Position numbers and translations under genes: made by a program. A stretch of DNA of 64,000 bases, taken from NCBI RefSeq assembly GCF_000372865.1, contig NZ_KB889965.1, positions 1,810,990 through 1,874,989 of the forward strand, read 5' to 3'. The DNA comes from Methylosarcina fibrata AML-C10 (GTDB lineage Bacteria; Pseudomonadota; Gammaproteobacteria; Methylococcales; Methylomonadaceae). Shown here in pieces: positions 54,566 through 63,999 of this stretch (position 1 is the stretch's first letter; every line of letters begins with the position of its first letter). The notes below the pieces were generated by a model. That model searched no databases and was not told the origin of the DNA. It saw only the letters and a program-made list of their open reading frames with translations.

Positions 54566-55965
54566 GGTTGAGCGTAAGCAAATCCATCACCTTCAAGTTG
54601 ACTTTGCTCTTCGCGTCGGCTTCGACGACGGTACTCCTGCTGTTGGGGGTGCTGATCGGCTCGCTCGTCGAACGGCATTTTGAAGATTTGGATATGGAAT
54701 TGCTCGGCGGCAAACTGGAACTTCTCCGCCATTCCGTGGAAAAAGTTCGCTCCAGCCAGGAACTGAAGGCACTACCGACACAATTTCACGATTCCTTGAT
54801 AGGACATCCCGGTTTGGCGGTAGTCGTCTTGACGCCGGATGGTCAGGCTCTGTATCCAACTGAGGATGCGAAGTTACCCAAAGAGTTACTTGCTGTTGCC
54901 AGACAGAAAAACCCTCGCCCGATACTCTGGGTCGATCCTGAGAATCATCGCTATCGCGGCATTGCCGCCGAACTGCCGACTAATCTCGAAGGTGCAGCTT
55001 CTGTGGTGGTGGGGGTATCCACCGACCTGTCGCACCACGAGCATTTCATGCACTCGTTTCGGACGGCGTTATGGACGGCCATGGGTCTGGCGGCCCTAAT
55101 TACCGGCTTTTTGGGGTGGATAGCCGCGCGCCAGGGATTGGCACCCCTTCGGGACATCAGTCGTAGTGCCGCTAGGATTACAGCAAACCATCTCCACCAA
55201 CGGTTGTCGGCCGACTCCATTCCCGTCGAACTGGCTGAGGTAGCGCTAACCCTGAATGAGATGTTGGCTCGTCTCGAACAATCCTTCCGCCGGCTGACCG
55301 ATTTTTCCTCGGATATTGCCCACGAGCTACGCACGCCGGTCAGCAATTTGCTGACACAAACTCAGGTTACTCTGTCCAAGACCCGGTCACTCGACGAATA
55401 CCGGGACATACTGGCTTCCAACGTGGAAGAGTTCGAGCGTTTGTCGCGAATGATTGCCGACATGTTGTTCTTGGCCAAATCGGACAACAATCTCTTAGTT
55501 CCCCATCGCGAGAAGGTCGATTTGGTGGCGGAGGTGAAGAGCCTCTCCGACTTTTATGAGGCGTTGGTCGAGGAAAAGGATGTCAGGATGATCTGTTCCG
55601 GAAGAGGAGTCGTTTTCGGCGACAGATTGATGCTGCGCAGGGCCGTCAGCAATCTGCTCTCCAATGCAGTGCGTCACACGTCAGAAGGAGGAAAAATAGA
55701 GGTTCGTGTTGATAATTCCCGCGGCTCGACCGTCGTTATGTCGGTAAAAAACACGGGGGAAACCATTGCCCCTGAGCATTTGTCAAGGCTGTTCGACCGT
55801 TTCTACCGGGTGCATGGCTCACGGGAGCGTTTTGGTGAAGGCGCAGGACTCGGTTTGGCGATCACACGTTCTATTGCGCAAGCGCATGGCGGTGAGGCTT
55901 TAGTTCATTCGGAGGACGGCTCCACAACGTTTGAGATTCGGCTTCCGGTTAATGCGGATCTATAG
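54562..55965 (+). CDS. cusS: CusS/CopS-type heavy-metal sensor histidine kinase
   Basis: 467 residues. Two membrane segments (about 12-32 and 170-190) frame a periplasmic sensor domain, followed by HAMP, the phosphoacceptor H-box [13 protein letters not shown] (H at about 256), N-box [14 protein letters not shown] (about 355) and G-box [20 protein letters not shown] (about 430). The domain layout is that of CusS-like kinases, which sense periplasmic Cu(I)/Ag(I) and phosphorylate the regulator. The ATG overlaps the stop of cusR (ATGA). Confidence 0.88.
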   Translation: MRLSVSKSITFKLTLLFASASTTVLLLLGVLIGSLVERHFEDLDMELLGGKLELLRHSVEKVRSSQELKALPTQFHDSLIGHPGLAVVVLTPDGQALYPTEDAKLPKELLAVARQKNPRPILWVDPENHRYRGIAAELPTNLEGAASVVVGVSTDLSHHEHFMHSFRTALWTAMGLAALITGFLGWIAARQGLAPLRDISRSAARITANHLHQRLSADSIPVELAEVALTLNEMLARLEQSFRRLTDFSSDIAHELRTPVSNLLTQTQVTLSKTRSLDEYRDILASNVEEFERLSRMIADMLFLAKSDNNLLVPHREKVDLVAEVKSLSDFYEALVEEKDVRMICSGRGVVFGDRLMLRRAVSNLLSNAVRHTSEGGKIEVRVDNSRGSTVVMSVKNTGETIAPEHLSRLFDRFYRVHGSRERFGEGAGLGLAITRSIAQAHGGEALVHSEDGSTTFEIRLPVNADL

Positions 55966-56078
55966 AACTGCTTCCGTCCGCATCGGTATCCCTGAGTGGT
56001 GAAACAAAGTCAATATTGTCGGGAGGGCAGTTCGTGGCCGTCCTCTCTATTCTCTGTCCTCAACTGCGCTTACTTAGC

Positions 56079-56651
56079 TTATTCAGGAATGCTGTTTAAT
56101 AATGCGTCAACTGCGACTGAAATAGCTTTATCGCCACTTCCGTCATTTACTAATACTCCAAATATCCCACCATCTCCGACCAGACAAATAACTGTGTCCC
56201 GCCATAGGAGTAAATCCTTCTCCTTGTCATATAAAAAGCCTGATGCTTCCACCTTGTCGGTGTTGCCATCCACATTTAGATCAATAAGGGCTAAGACCAT
56301 TATCCAGCGTGCTTCTGGCGGGCCGAGGCGTTTTATCAAGGCAGGGTCAGCGGCCCGTAGATTATCGCCCCTCAATGCAGCGGTCTCGCGCGAAGTACCA
56401 CTCAGGACTACAGCGTATCCTTTCCTCTTGAGGATCGTTGCCGCCTCTCCACGCAATTGATCTTCGAGATTTGCCTCGACATTCTTATCAATTCGCGCAT
56501 CAACAGCTGGCAATAGCGTAATCTGACCTATGAATTCAGGCTTAAATTCGGAAGCCCGATAGAATGCTGGCTGGGTAACCGCACATCCCTCCAGCAATAA
56601 AAGTACGCCGACTAAAGTGATTATGATCAATTTATGCCAATGGATAGTCAT
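56079..56651 (-). CDS. Lipoprotein (GNA1162/DUF799-like appearance)
   Basis: 190 residues; ATG 56651 with GAGGAGG upstream is preferred to an earlier in-frame start at 56690. Signal with lipobox LEGC. The mature part has alternating beta and alpha elements (ITLLPAVDARIDKN, RWIMVLALIDLNVDGN) resembling GNA1162-type outer-membrane lipoproteins; family assignment is tentative. It is located 22 bases after the nuclease-like gene on the same strand and convergent with cusS. Confidence 0.65.
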   Translation of the reverse strand: MTIHWHKLIIITLVGVLLLLEGCAVTQPAFYRASEFKPEFIGQITLLPAVDARIDKNVEANLEDQLRGEAATILKRKGYAVVLSGTSRETAALRGDNLRAADPALIKRLGPPEARWIMVLALIDLNVDGNTDKVEASGFLYDKEKDLLLWRDTVICLVGDGGIFGVLVNDGSGDKAISVAVDALLNSIPE

Positions 56652-56673
56652 GATTCCCTCCTCTATGCTTGGG

Positions 56674-57918
56674 TCACGCGGGTTTTGCAATTTTTTGCAT
56701 TATTTGGTGGTTGTCCCCAAACTTACAAAGTGCCTCACAGTGCTGCTGAAGTTCTGAAAATAAAATGTATTTGATTGGGGTTTTGATTTGCCTAATCGAA
56801 GGGCGTGAGAGTTGTAAAACTACATCCTTTTCTCTACTGTCAGGTACAACTAAATAAAAAGTTTCATTGCCGGTAGCAATGGAATAAGAAAGATCGGTCA
56901 GTCGTAAAATTCCCGAATAAATACTGGTGCTTTTTTCAACTTCAAAGGCACAAATCACATTATTTGTCCCTTTCTCAAACCATAACACATCTATCAATCT
57001 TATAGTACTGGCAGTTTCCTTATCACAATTGATAGCCGGATATTTATCGGGACTCATAAACGAAAAACTAACTCCCGCATATGACCTTGAACGGTCATTT
57101 GAAGCCACAAAAGCATCGTAACCTAATCTTTGACCGATTTTCAACAGATGAAACTGCATTTCGTAATGAAGGTTTTCTTCCTGTTTTTCATCTTGAATTT
57201 CTTTTTGGCGTTTTTCAATGTTTCTCTCTAATTTATTCCGCTCATGTTCACTTAAATATTCATCATCGCCGATGAGCATCTTTTGTGTACCAATTTCGAA
57301 ACACAATCCCGCAATCGCCCCTAGATCATTAGAAAGTAAAGCTTTATGTTTGTTGTTGGTTTCAATTAATATTTCTCTGATTTTTAGGTATTCCGTCCAC
57401 GAGCCTAATTTCTTTTTATCATTAAATAAAGCATTGAAGCCATTGAGGATAGCCGTATTGAAAGGCGGAAATAAAGTTGGGTGCAAAAAATATAAAATAC
57501 TTCCCACGGCAGGACCCAAGCCTTTAATTTTTAACGCATCTAACCGCACTATTTCCTTAATAATTTGCTCTTCCGATTTAGCATTGAGGCAGTTTTCTAA
57601 AAATTGACCAAAGGCAGTTTTATTAATTTGATTTTCATAGATGTCGGGTATACGTAACTTAGGTTTCCAATAAAACGGGTGCGATACCCCGACAAATACT
57701 TGTTTTTGTTCGGCAATGCAGTCCAAAACAAATTCTAAAGAACTCCCCTTGAAATCGTTTGGAAAAGCTTTATTTTTAATATCGTCGACAACCTGTAAAA
57801 CCCCTCTGCGAATGGTACGAAAGGCTTTTAGCCGTTGGTCATTATCAATAAACCAAGTATTGTAAACGCTCTGCGTATCGGTTTTATATTGTGTAATAAT
57901 TTGTAAGAGGTTATTCAT
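56674..57918 (-). CDS. Possible PD-(D/E)XK nuclease, restriction-type protein
   Basis: 414 residues. The C-terminal third has LIDVLWFEKG...CAFEVEKSTSIYSGILRLTDL: an acidic residue followed some 17 residues later by an E-x-E-K pattern, matching PD-(D/E)XK catalytic motifs. The N-terminal part carries FKGSSLEFVLDCI and HPFYWKPKLRIPDIYENQINK, conserved also in the paralogue at 59676. The middle has a coiled-coil stretch (residues about 225-250). No methyltransferase partner lies nearby, so it is not a classical restriction-modification pair. Defence or DNA repair are both possible. The base composition is AT-richer than the neighbours, a sign of transfer. Confidence 0.65.
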   Translation of the reverse strand: MNNLLQIITQYKTDTQSVYNTWFIDNDQRLKAFRTIRRGVLQVVDDIKNKAFPNDFKGSSLEFVLDCIAEQKQVFVGVSHPFYWKPKLRIPDIYENQINKTAFGQFLENCLNAKSEEQIIKEIVRLDALKIKGLGPAVGSILYFLHPTLFPPFNTAILNGFNALFNDKKKLGSWTEYLKIREILIETNNKHKALLSNDLGAIAGLCFEIGTQKMLIGDDEYLSEHERNKLERNIEKRQKEIQDEKQEENLHYEMQFHLLKIGQRLGYDAFVASNDRSRSYAGVSFSFMSPDKYPAINCDKETASTIRLIDVLWFEKGTNNVICAFEVEKSTSIYSGILRLTDLSYSIATGNETFYLVVPDSREKDVVLQLSRPSIRQIKTPIKYILFSELQQHCEALCKFGDNHQIMQKIAKPA

Positions 57919-57983
57919 CTTTTATTATTTTACAGAAGCTGCGCACTGAAATTATAAGTCTAAATGCGTCATGCTCGGCCAAA

Positions 57984-58010
57984 AAAGAGCCAGGTTAAAC
58001 AGGCTTCTTT
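57984..58010 (-). terminator. Terminator after the HD-GYP gene
   Basis: On the minus strand AAAGAAGCC ... GGCTCTTTTTT forms a stem with one bulge followed by a T-tract (57984-57990), downstream of the HD-GYP gene. Confidence 0.6.
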
Positions 58011-58075
58011 GCCTTTACGCCCTTGGGCAGACGGTTTGTTTTTTGCTGTCATTGGTAATTTTCAGCTTCATTACT

Positions 58076-59440
58076 CTAATATAGAGCGCTATGTTTTTTG
58101 GCAGCGGCTCCGTTGGGGGCGGCCAAAAAATAGTAACCAATGAGGTGCTGCAGCATCATCTCCATTCGATGTTCCTCAAGGCTGCTCATCTCTTCATGAA
58201 GACGGTGTGCAATCCTTGCAAAAACCCCCACCAGTTGCGGGTCGAAGTGGCTGCCGCTGTCCCGTTCGAGCGCAGCGATGGCGTCCGGCACCGGCCACGG
58301 TTTCTTGTATGGGCGATGGGAAGTCAGAGCATCGAATACATCCACGATGGCAAATATCCTGGCATTCAGTGGAATTGCTTTGCCCTTAAGCCCTTGCGGG
58401 TAGCCGCTGCCGTCGTATTTTTCATGATGAAATTCGACGACGTCCCTGGCGCCGCCGAGCCAGCTCGATTTACTCAGAATATCGACGCCCAGCAATACGT
58501 GAGTTTTCATGACTTCGAACTCTTCCTGCGTCAATTTGCCCGGTTTGAGCAGAATCGGATCGCGGATACCGATTTTGCCGATATCGTGTAGAAAGGCGCC
58601 GGCGATTAGATGACGCATGTTTTCCGGCGCGAGCCCGATGGCCTCGCCCAGCCGCAAGGCGTAGTAAGTTACGCGATAATTGTGACTATTGGTGTCGGAA
58701 TCGCGCTCAGCAATTGCATAACCGAGCGCATTCATCAGCTCCAGATTACCTTTCAACAGCGTATTGGATAGGCTGATAAGCCACCGGTTGAGATTAAGCA
58801 TGATGGGATACATCAGTAAAGTCGTCAGGGAAATGCCGAGTGTCACGAAGGCCAGCGTGCGAAAAATCTCCTGTTCAATACCGACCAACGTTTCCCGGTC
58901 TACCTGGTAGATACCCTCGAAGTAGCCAATTTTCGTATTTTTGGCGTCCTTCAGAGGAACCACGATGACCAGCAACCATTCGCCGTTAACGAAGTGCAGT
59001 TGATGGGAAAACTCCTGTTCATTAGGAAACCTATGCCGATATTGGTCAATTGTCTGTTCGGACAACTCTTTTCCACTCCGGACGGCTTCAAGTTTAAGTT
59101 GCTGGCCTCTGTCGTACAACTCGACAACAAGGAAGTGTTGCTCGACCAACTGACGAGCCAGCTTAGTCAAATGCTCAAAGGCGCTCCGATCGATGCTGTC
59201 TAAATTATGGGCGGCTTCTCCGCTGAAGCTGGCTGACTCCTTGAGAGCCAACTGATAAACCCATGCTTCGACCCTATAGATTTCCAGGGTCAACACGATA
59301 CCGCTCACCACCAGGCTCAACATTAACCACCCCCAAAACAACCGGATCAGGATTTTTCGATGAATGAGCATGCTGGCAAGAAGTGCGTTTCGGGGGTCCG
59401 CGCTGGCCTGTTTCATTGGGGGTTTCGATCGTGTCTTCAT
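58076..59440 (-). CDS. HD-GYP domain cyclic-di-GMP phosphodiesterase, membrane-bound
   Basis: 454 residues. Two membrane segments (about 28-50 and 195-215) frame a periplasmic sensor domain. The cytoplasmic part is an HD-GYP domain with SHNYRVTYYALRLGEAIGL, LHDIGKIGI (metal-binding HD), and HHEKYDGSGYPQGLKG (GYP). HD-GYP enzymes hydrolyse c-di-GMP, so the protein may switch motility or biofilm in response to an external signal. It is located between two related nuclease-like genes and downstream of a small lipoprotein gene (12-base gap), likely in one operon with it. Confidence 0.88.
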   Translation of the reverse strand: MKTRSKPPMKQASADPRNALLASMLIHRKILIRLFWGWLMLSLVVSGIVLTLEIYRVEAWVYQLALKESASFSGEAAHNLDSIDRSAFEHLTKLARQLVEQHFLVVELYDRGQQLKLEAVRSGKELSEQTIDQYRHRFPNEQEFSHQLHFVNGEWLLVIVVPLKDAKNTKIGYFEGIYQVDRETLVGIEQEIFRTLAFVTLGISLTTLLMYPIMLNLNRWLISLSNTLLKGNLELMNALGYAIAERDSDTNSHNYRVTYYALRLGEAIGLAPENMRHLIAGAFLHDIGKIGIRDPILLKPGKLTQEEFEVMKTHVLLGVDILSKSSWLGGARDVVEFHHEKYDGSGYPQGLKGKAIPLNARIFAIVDVFDALTSHRPYKKPWPVPDAIAALERDSGSHFDPQLVGVFARIAHRLHEEMSSLEEHRMEMMLQHLIGYYFLAAPNGAAAKKHSALY

Positions 59441-59451
59441 GGAGTTCGCCT

Positions 59452-59658
59452 TCAGTATCTGCCGAACTTGTTTTTCCGGCTCCGAACCTGGCTGTTACAC
59501 TGGTACGATTTGCACGAAAAAGGCGATACTCTCTGGCCGGCGTAATGGGGTGCAGCGCAGGCGTTTAATGCGGGGATGACCACCAGCAGAAGGGTAACGG
59601 CAGAAACGAGCTTTACGATACCAATGGAGCGGATGCAGTTAAGGATGACTTTAAACAT
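59452..59658 (-). CDS. Small lipoprotein, 68 residues
   Basis: ATG 59658, signal with lipobox LNAC (ALNACAAPHYAG). The mature part is basic with three cysteines (FSCKSYQCNSQ). It lies 11 bases before the HD-GYP gene on the same strand; a longer N-terminus would overlap the pseudogene. It could be a periplasmic partner of the HD-GYP sensor, or a free small lipoprotein. Confidence 0.5.
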   Translation of the reverse strand: MFKVILNCIRSIGIVKLVSAVTLLLVVIPALNACAAPHYAGQRVSPFSCKSYQCNSQVRSRKNKFGRY

Positions 59659-59675
59659 GGTTCTAAATACTAATT

Positions 59676-60859
59676 TTACTGAAGGGTTCGGGCAATCTTT
59701 CTCAAAATGGAATGATCTTCGCCAAAGATACAAAGGGCTTTACAGTGTTCGCACAGATCACTGAACGGAATGAAGGCGATGGGAACGTCGGCAAGATTTT
59801 CACGAAAAGCAGGACGGGGCAATTGCGCCATCACTTCTTTCTCACGGCGATCCGGCGCCACCAGATAAAAATCTCATAGGCGGTGGGGAATCGATCTCGC
59901 CAAATCCTCTAACCGGAGAATGCCGGAATAGATGGAAGTACTTTTCTCGACTTCGAATGCGCTGACGATTTCCCCTGTTTCCGGTTTCAGCCAGATCAGA
60001 TCGATCAGGCTCACCGTTTCCATCACTTCTCGCGACCAGTCCCTGGCAGGCAATTCAGGCACGGTGAGCAAGGCAAAGGCTTCACCATCGCAGGCACGAT
60101 GACGGTCATTGCGTGCCACGTGCACCGCTAAGTTGAGTGCGCGGCCAATCGTAATCAGCAGATGTTGAATTCGCGTATGCTCGGATTCTTCGCGCTGCTC
60201 CTCTACTATCGCTGCATGTCGAGACTTGGCGGTTTTCTCGGCTTTTGCCTTTTCCGTAGCGAGGACGGCTTGCGCGTTGCCGGGCATCAGTAGCCGCCCC
60301 GAGCCGATTTCATACAGCAAGCCCGCAAACACACCGAGATCTTTTGATAGATGATTCCGTACCTGATCGTTCGTCTGAGTGACGATCTCGCGCATTGCCA
60401 GATAACCCTCCCAGGAGCCGAGTTTCTTGTTGTCCGTGAACAGTGCATTGAAGCCATTGACCATGGAGGTATTAAAAGGCGGCTCATTTCGGTTAATACC
60501 CAATCCGACTGCGTAGTATTGAGACGGGTGTTGAGAAAAGCGCCAAACGTGCGTTTATTGATCTCGTTTTCGTAGATGTCCGGGATGCGGAGCTTGGGTT
60601 TCCAGTAGAACGGATGGGCCGCCCCTTCAAAAACCTGCTTCTGTTCGGTGATCGCGGTCAGCACCACCTCCAAGGATGAGCCTTTGAAATCATTGCCGAT
60701 ACTCCCGTCAACGATGCTGACCACCACATCGCGCACACCGCGCCGTATCGCGCGGAAGGCTTTCATGCGCTCTTCCTCATTTACAAACCAGGTGTTGAAC
60801 ACGGATTCCGGATCGGCCTTATAGCGATCGATCAATCCGATTAATGCTGAAATCTCCAT
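59676..60859 (-). pseudogene. Decayed paralogue of the PD-(D/E)XK-like protein
   Basis: Starts like the intact paralogue at 56674 (SVFNTWF, FKGSSLEVVL, HPFYWKPKLRIPDIYENEINK). At about 60500-60510 the frame shifts and roughly 35 residues are missing, including the LGPAVGSILYFLHPTLF segment. The rest follows in another frame (FNTSMVNGFNALF ... FEVEKSTSIYSGILRLEDL) to an in-frame TGA at 59871-59873; beyond it the same frame continues to 59676 (FYLVAPDRREKEV). The nonsense codon could be from CGA. One deletion with frameshift plus one stop: inactive. It is GC-richer than the intact paralogue, so the two probably came from different sources. Confidence 0.85.
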
Positions 60860-60889
60860 TGAGATAGTCGAACCTCTTACTATTTCTCG

Positions 60890-61615
60890 TTATAAGCGTT
60901 TTGCTTCCACAGGACGGAATACGGCGGAGTAAGCAAAGCTTGGACCGATACTCCGCTGGAATACAAAACCCGAGATCTTGGCCATCTCGCGTAGAGCCGA
61001 AAGCGATATGAAATCCGGATCGATGAGCAGTTCGCTGATGACGAGCCGGCCGCCGGGCTTCAGGACTCGCCGGAGTTCAGCAAGTGCTGCAGCCGTCTCC
61101 GGGATTTCCCCCAGCACCCCAACCATATATGCCGCGTCGAAGAATCGGTCGGCATAAGGAAGCTGCTGAGCATCTCCTTGTTTCGGCACAATGTTGCCGA
61201 TATTGCGTTTCGCGGCATGCAGTACCAAGTCGTCAAGCATTGCTTGTTGCACATCGAGAACATCGAGCACGCCGTCCGGAAGCAATGCAGCCGCTATCGG
61301 AAGCGCATGAATACCAATCCCCGGTCCGATCTCCAGGATGCGTTCTCCGCTACGGGGTTGAAGAACTTCCTTAAACCGCTTCGGCGAATGTGGGCCTCTG
61401 GGGAAAAATAGCACCCAACGCATGGAATAAGGCATAGGAATGGGACACTTGCGGCTCCAAATCCGGCCCGCTGTGTCGGCGCCGAGGGCGAACAGGACAA
61501 ACGCCAAAGCCCACAGTAACTCGCCTCTGAACGCCACGATCAGGGCCAGAATCCAGGCCAAGTGCCCCCCGAAAAATGTCCAAATTCTCAAGGCTACCCA
61601 AGATTCCGGTCGCAT
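60890..61615 (-). CDS. SAM-dependent methyltransferase with N-terminal membrane segments
   Basis: 241 residues. Residues about 10-50 form two hydrophobic segments (GGHLAWILALIVAF, LLWALAFVLFALGA). The methyltransferase core has motif I RILEIGPGIGIHALPIA (about 92-108), DVLDVQQAML (acidic residue of motif II), GDAQQLPYADRFFDAAYMVG (motif III) and VLKPGGRLVISE (motif IV/post I). The UbiE/COQ5-type fold suggests a membrane-near lipid or quinone substrate, which is not known. It lies just before the start of the pseudogene on the same strand. Confidence 0.78.
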   Translation of the reverse strand: MRPESWVALRIWTFFGGHLAWILALIVAFRGELLWALAFVLFALGADTAGRIWSRKCPIPMPYSMRWVLFFPRGPHSPKRFKEVLQPRSGERILEIGPGIGIHALPIAAALLPDGVLDVLDVQQAMLDDLVLHAAKRNIGNIVPKQGDAQQLPYADRFFDAAYMVGVLGEIPETAAALAELRRVLKPGGRLVISELLIDPDFISLSALREMAKISGFVFQRSIGPSFAYSAVFRPVEAKRL

Positions 61616-61695
61616 TTGCTATCGAATCTCCCCTTTTTATTCGTTGTCACGCGCTGCGCTCGTCTTTATACGCATTTGACCTGAATCTGAATTCT

Positions 61696-61735
61696 TGCAG
61701 GGATTTTGAGCTTTATAATGCCCAAAATCCCTGCA
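61696..61735. repeat. Perfect 13-bp inverted repeat
   Basis: TGCAGGGATTTTG (61696-61708) and CAAAATCCCTGCA (61723-61735) with a 14-base spacer, between the cytochrome c gene and the methyltransferase gene. There is no T-tract on either side. It could act as a Rho-dependent or weak terminator or an operator. Confidence 0.6.
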
Positions 61736-61856
61736 GAAAGTATGTGGCGCCAGACACCTTTGCGAAAAGCCTGTAACCGGCAATCCCCATAATGCATGAG
61801 CACGGCTAGGGACTGGTCGATGTTGTATGACGCTGCATCGCCTAAGCCCATAGCGG

Positions 61857-62153
61857 TCACTTGACTTGATCCAACATATAGTTCAATGCGGCTTTAATGT
61901 CTTCCTCGGACAAAGAGGAATTACCGCCTTTGGGCGGCATTGTGCCTTTGCCGTTTACGACAGCGGCCATCAGGGCGTCCTGGCCTTGTTTGAGACGCGG
62001 CTCCCATGCTTGTTTGTCACCCATTTTGGGCGGCATAGCGTCATGGCAGACAGCACAGTTGTTGCTATATACTTCCTGACCATCGGCTGCGTGAGACTGT
62101 GTCGCAAATAAAAAAACAGCTAAGACGGCGCTGGTGGTAAGCATGAATTTCAT
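61857..62153 (-). CDS. Small monohaem cytochrome c (c5/c555-like)
   Basis: 98 residues; ATG 62153 with AGGAG upstream. Signal peptide ends near SHA-ADG. The haem site CAVCH is at C33, C36, H37; the likely axial methionine is M72 (GTMPPKGG). The length and motif fit cytochrome c5/c555 types that shuttle electrons in the periplasm. It is near another haem-motif membrane protein (62520), so they may be linked in one respiratory chain. Confidence 0.88.
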   Translation of the reverse strand: MKFMLTTSAVLAVFLFATQSHAADGQEVYSNNCAVCHDAMPPKMGDKQAWEPRLKQGQDALMAAVVNGKGTMPPKGGNSSLSEEDIKAALNYMLDQVK

Positions 62154-62407
62154 AGTTTTCTCCTGTCATTGAAAGATTGGAATTGCTTGAAAAATTTATT
62201 TTTTATTCGGTAGCGTGTTTCCCGATATTGCTGCCGAATAGCGAAACAAACATGGGTGCTATTCTGAACCCGAAGCGAACCCGTCGCGCATTGAACGCGT
62301 AGCATGCTTCCCGGGATGAGCAGGGCCATTTCGACTAGCAAAACCCCCTCGGCTATTTCCACTTCATCAACGACCTTGCGTTGATCTTCTGATCCAGTTG
62401 CCTTCAT
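62150..62407 (-). CDS. Doubtful small ORF, 85 residues
   Basis: An open frame on the minus strand from ATG 62407 overlaps the cytochrome c start by four bases. The beginning (VVDEVEIAEGVLLVEMALLIP) looks protein-like, but there is no clear ribosome-binding site and the C-terminal part is basic and unstructured. It may be an unrelated fragment of noncoding DNA. Confidence 0.25.
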   Translation of the reverse strand: MKATGSEDQRKVVDEVEIAEGVLLVEMALLIPGSMLRVQCATGSLRVQNSTHVCFAIRQQYRETRYRIKNKFFKQFQSFNDRRKL

Positions 62408-62519
62408 TTCCAATGAAGAAAATGAAAATCGCTAGCAGCATAATATCAGGCGTTCTAAAGGGTAGAATATTCCCTTTTTGCTTGTTGATCTCGTTTCCCC
62501 TTTTTCTATCCTCCTATGC

Positions 62520-63275
62520 TTAGTTTGGATCGACAGGTGCAGTGCCCTGTTTTTTTAACCACATTTCCCATAGTGAAATAAGGATCTGTGCAGCCAGCGC
62601 CAGACCCATTAAGCCTCCCCCAATAATGACAATATAGGCAAAAAAGGGTTGATACTTTGTGATCCACCAGGATCCGATATCTATCCAGATCGCGACGTAA
62701 GGTATCACAAGGATGGGCAATTTCAAGGCTGAGGTGATTTCGCTCAGCGAAAATATCATTCCAGTCAGAAGGAAAATGATGCTGATACCGAACAAATGAA
62801 CATGAGATACACGTGCAAGCTGATCTAGGCTTGGTCCCATGTCAATGCGTGTCACTTCGCGGACTTCTTCATAGGTGGCTAAGGACGGAACGGAAGGATT
62901 CGACTTTGCGTTGTGGCAAATAACGCAGCTTTTATCCAACAGCGGTTTTACCTTTTCTCGATAACCTTCAACTGACGCCCCCGTGTTTATCCAATGAAAC
63001 ACCTCCTCTTTTTCCGAAGAGGTGATCTTATTCGACATTATCCCTCGCAGAGCAGATTCAAGGCGGGAATTGCTTGGCACGCCGTGATATTTCATGGTAA
63101 TTCCTTCGACTAACCCCATCCCCATCCTTTTGTGTGGATCTACGTCCACAAGAAACAAATAGAACAGCGCCGCCAAATATCCTATTCCTATCGTCAGTAA
63201 AAAAACGCTAAACAATAGGCGCAGGGACGCCGGCAGGATCTTTAAAGAAAAACGTGATTTCACAAGCGCTTGCAT
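62520..63275 (-). CDS. Membrane protein with a CxxCH haem-binding motif
   Basis: 251 residues; ATG 63275 with GGAGG five bases upstream is preferred to 63287. The first membrane segment (LLFSVFLLTIGIGYLAALFYLFL) is followed by a roughly 110-residue exported loop with CVICH (about residue 118-122), the c-type haem motif, then three further segments toward the C-terminus (IIFLLTGMIFSLS, LPILVIPYVAIWI, YIVIIGGGLMGLALAAQIL). It looks like a small membrane cytochrome. It lies upstream of the cytochrome c5-like gene. No named family is recognised with certainty. Confidence 0.7.
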   Translation of the reverse strand: MQALVKSRFSLKILPASLRLLFSVFLLTIGIGYLAALFYLFLVDVDPHKRMGMGLVEGITMKYHGVPSNSRLESALRGIMSNKITSSEKEEVFHWINTGASVEGYREKVKPLLDKSCVICHNAKSNPSVPSLATYEEVREVTRIDMGPSLDQLARVSHVHLFGISIIFLLTGMIFSLSEITSALKLPILVIPYVAIWIDIGSWWITKYQPFFAYIVIIGGGLMGLALAAQILISLWEMWLKKQGTAPVDPN

Positions 63276-63312
63276 GGATGCCTCCATCTATCGTAGCTAG
63301 AAGCTTTTGGCT

Positions 63313-63999
63313 TCAAAACAAGAGCCAGGCCAGCAAAAAAATGCTGTTATTGTCGGACGCATTTCTGCCGAACCCGTCATAGTTGTGGCTGGCTCCATTG
63401 AATTGTCCATAGGCTGTATACCGTGCCGCCAGTTTCACATTTGACAAAGGCAGATAATTTAGTTCTGCAATCAAGCCATTGCTGTTTGGCTTGCCGTTGG
63501 CGCTGCCTGTAACCGGCTCTCCGGTGTTGTATTTGAGAGCATTGCTATTGCCCCAGGTGGAAAAAAACTGGATGCCGCCGCCAAAAAGGCGTTGATAGTA
63601 ATAATGGGCATCAATCCTGAAAGTTTGCAGAACATCCGATTTATTAGACGTGAAGCCTTGGGCAAAACTTGCATTCCAGTCTTGCGCTTCCCTGATCCAG
63701 GTCGCAGCGGTGCTAACAATATGCTCTCCGCCGATATACTGGTATTGGGCATCGAGGGCAACGTCCGTAAAACGATCTGCAGGCCCTCCCGTATTATCGG
63801 GGTCCGGAAAAACGTCAGCCACCATGCCGTAGGTTCCCGCCGCCAAGCTATGAGATCCCCATTCGTGTTGTAAGGCAACACGCCAATAGGGTGCAAAGTC
63901 ATTTACTACGTTTTCTGTTGGGACGCCAGCACCCAACGGACGTAGCAACCCTCGTCTGGCGCTACGATAAAAGGCCACTTCCCCATAGACCAGATTATC
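63313..63999 (-). CDS. Outer-membrane beta-barrel protein, C-terminal part (5' end outside window)
   Basis: The frame is open to the window edge. About 229 residues show alternating amphipathic beta-strands with aromatic girdles (LQHEWGSHSLAAGTYGMV, LDAQYQYIGG, FRIDAHYYYQRLFGG, AARYTAYGQFNG) and an aromatic C-terminal residue (WLLF), typical for outer-membrane barrels assembled by BAM. No periplasmic domain is seen in this part. It lies upstream of the CxxCH membrane protein, so an outer-membrane pore for electron transfer is imaginable but unsupported. Confidence 0.7.
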   Translation of the reverse strand, partial: DNLVYGEVAFYRSARRGLLRPLGAGVPTENVVNDFAPYWRVALQHEWGSHSLAAGTYGMVADVFPDPDNTGGPADRFTDVALDAQYQYIGGEHIVSTAATWIREAQDWNASFAQGFTSNKSDVLQTFRIDAHYYYQRLFGGGIQFFSTWGNSNALKYNTGEPVTGSANGKPNSNGLIAELNYLPLSNVKLAARYTAYGQFNGASHNYDGFGRNASDNNSIFLLAWLLF

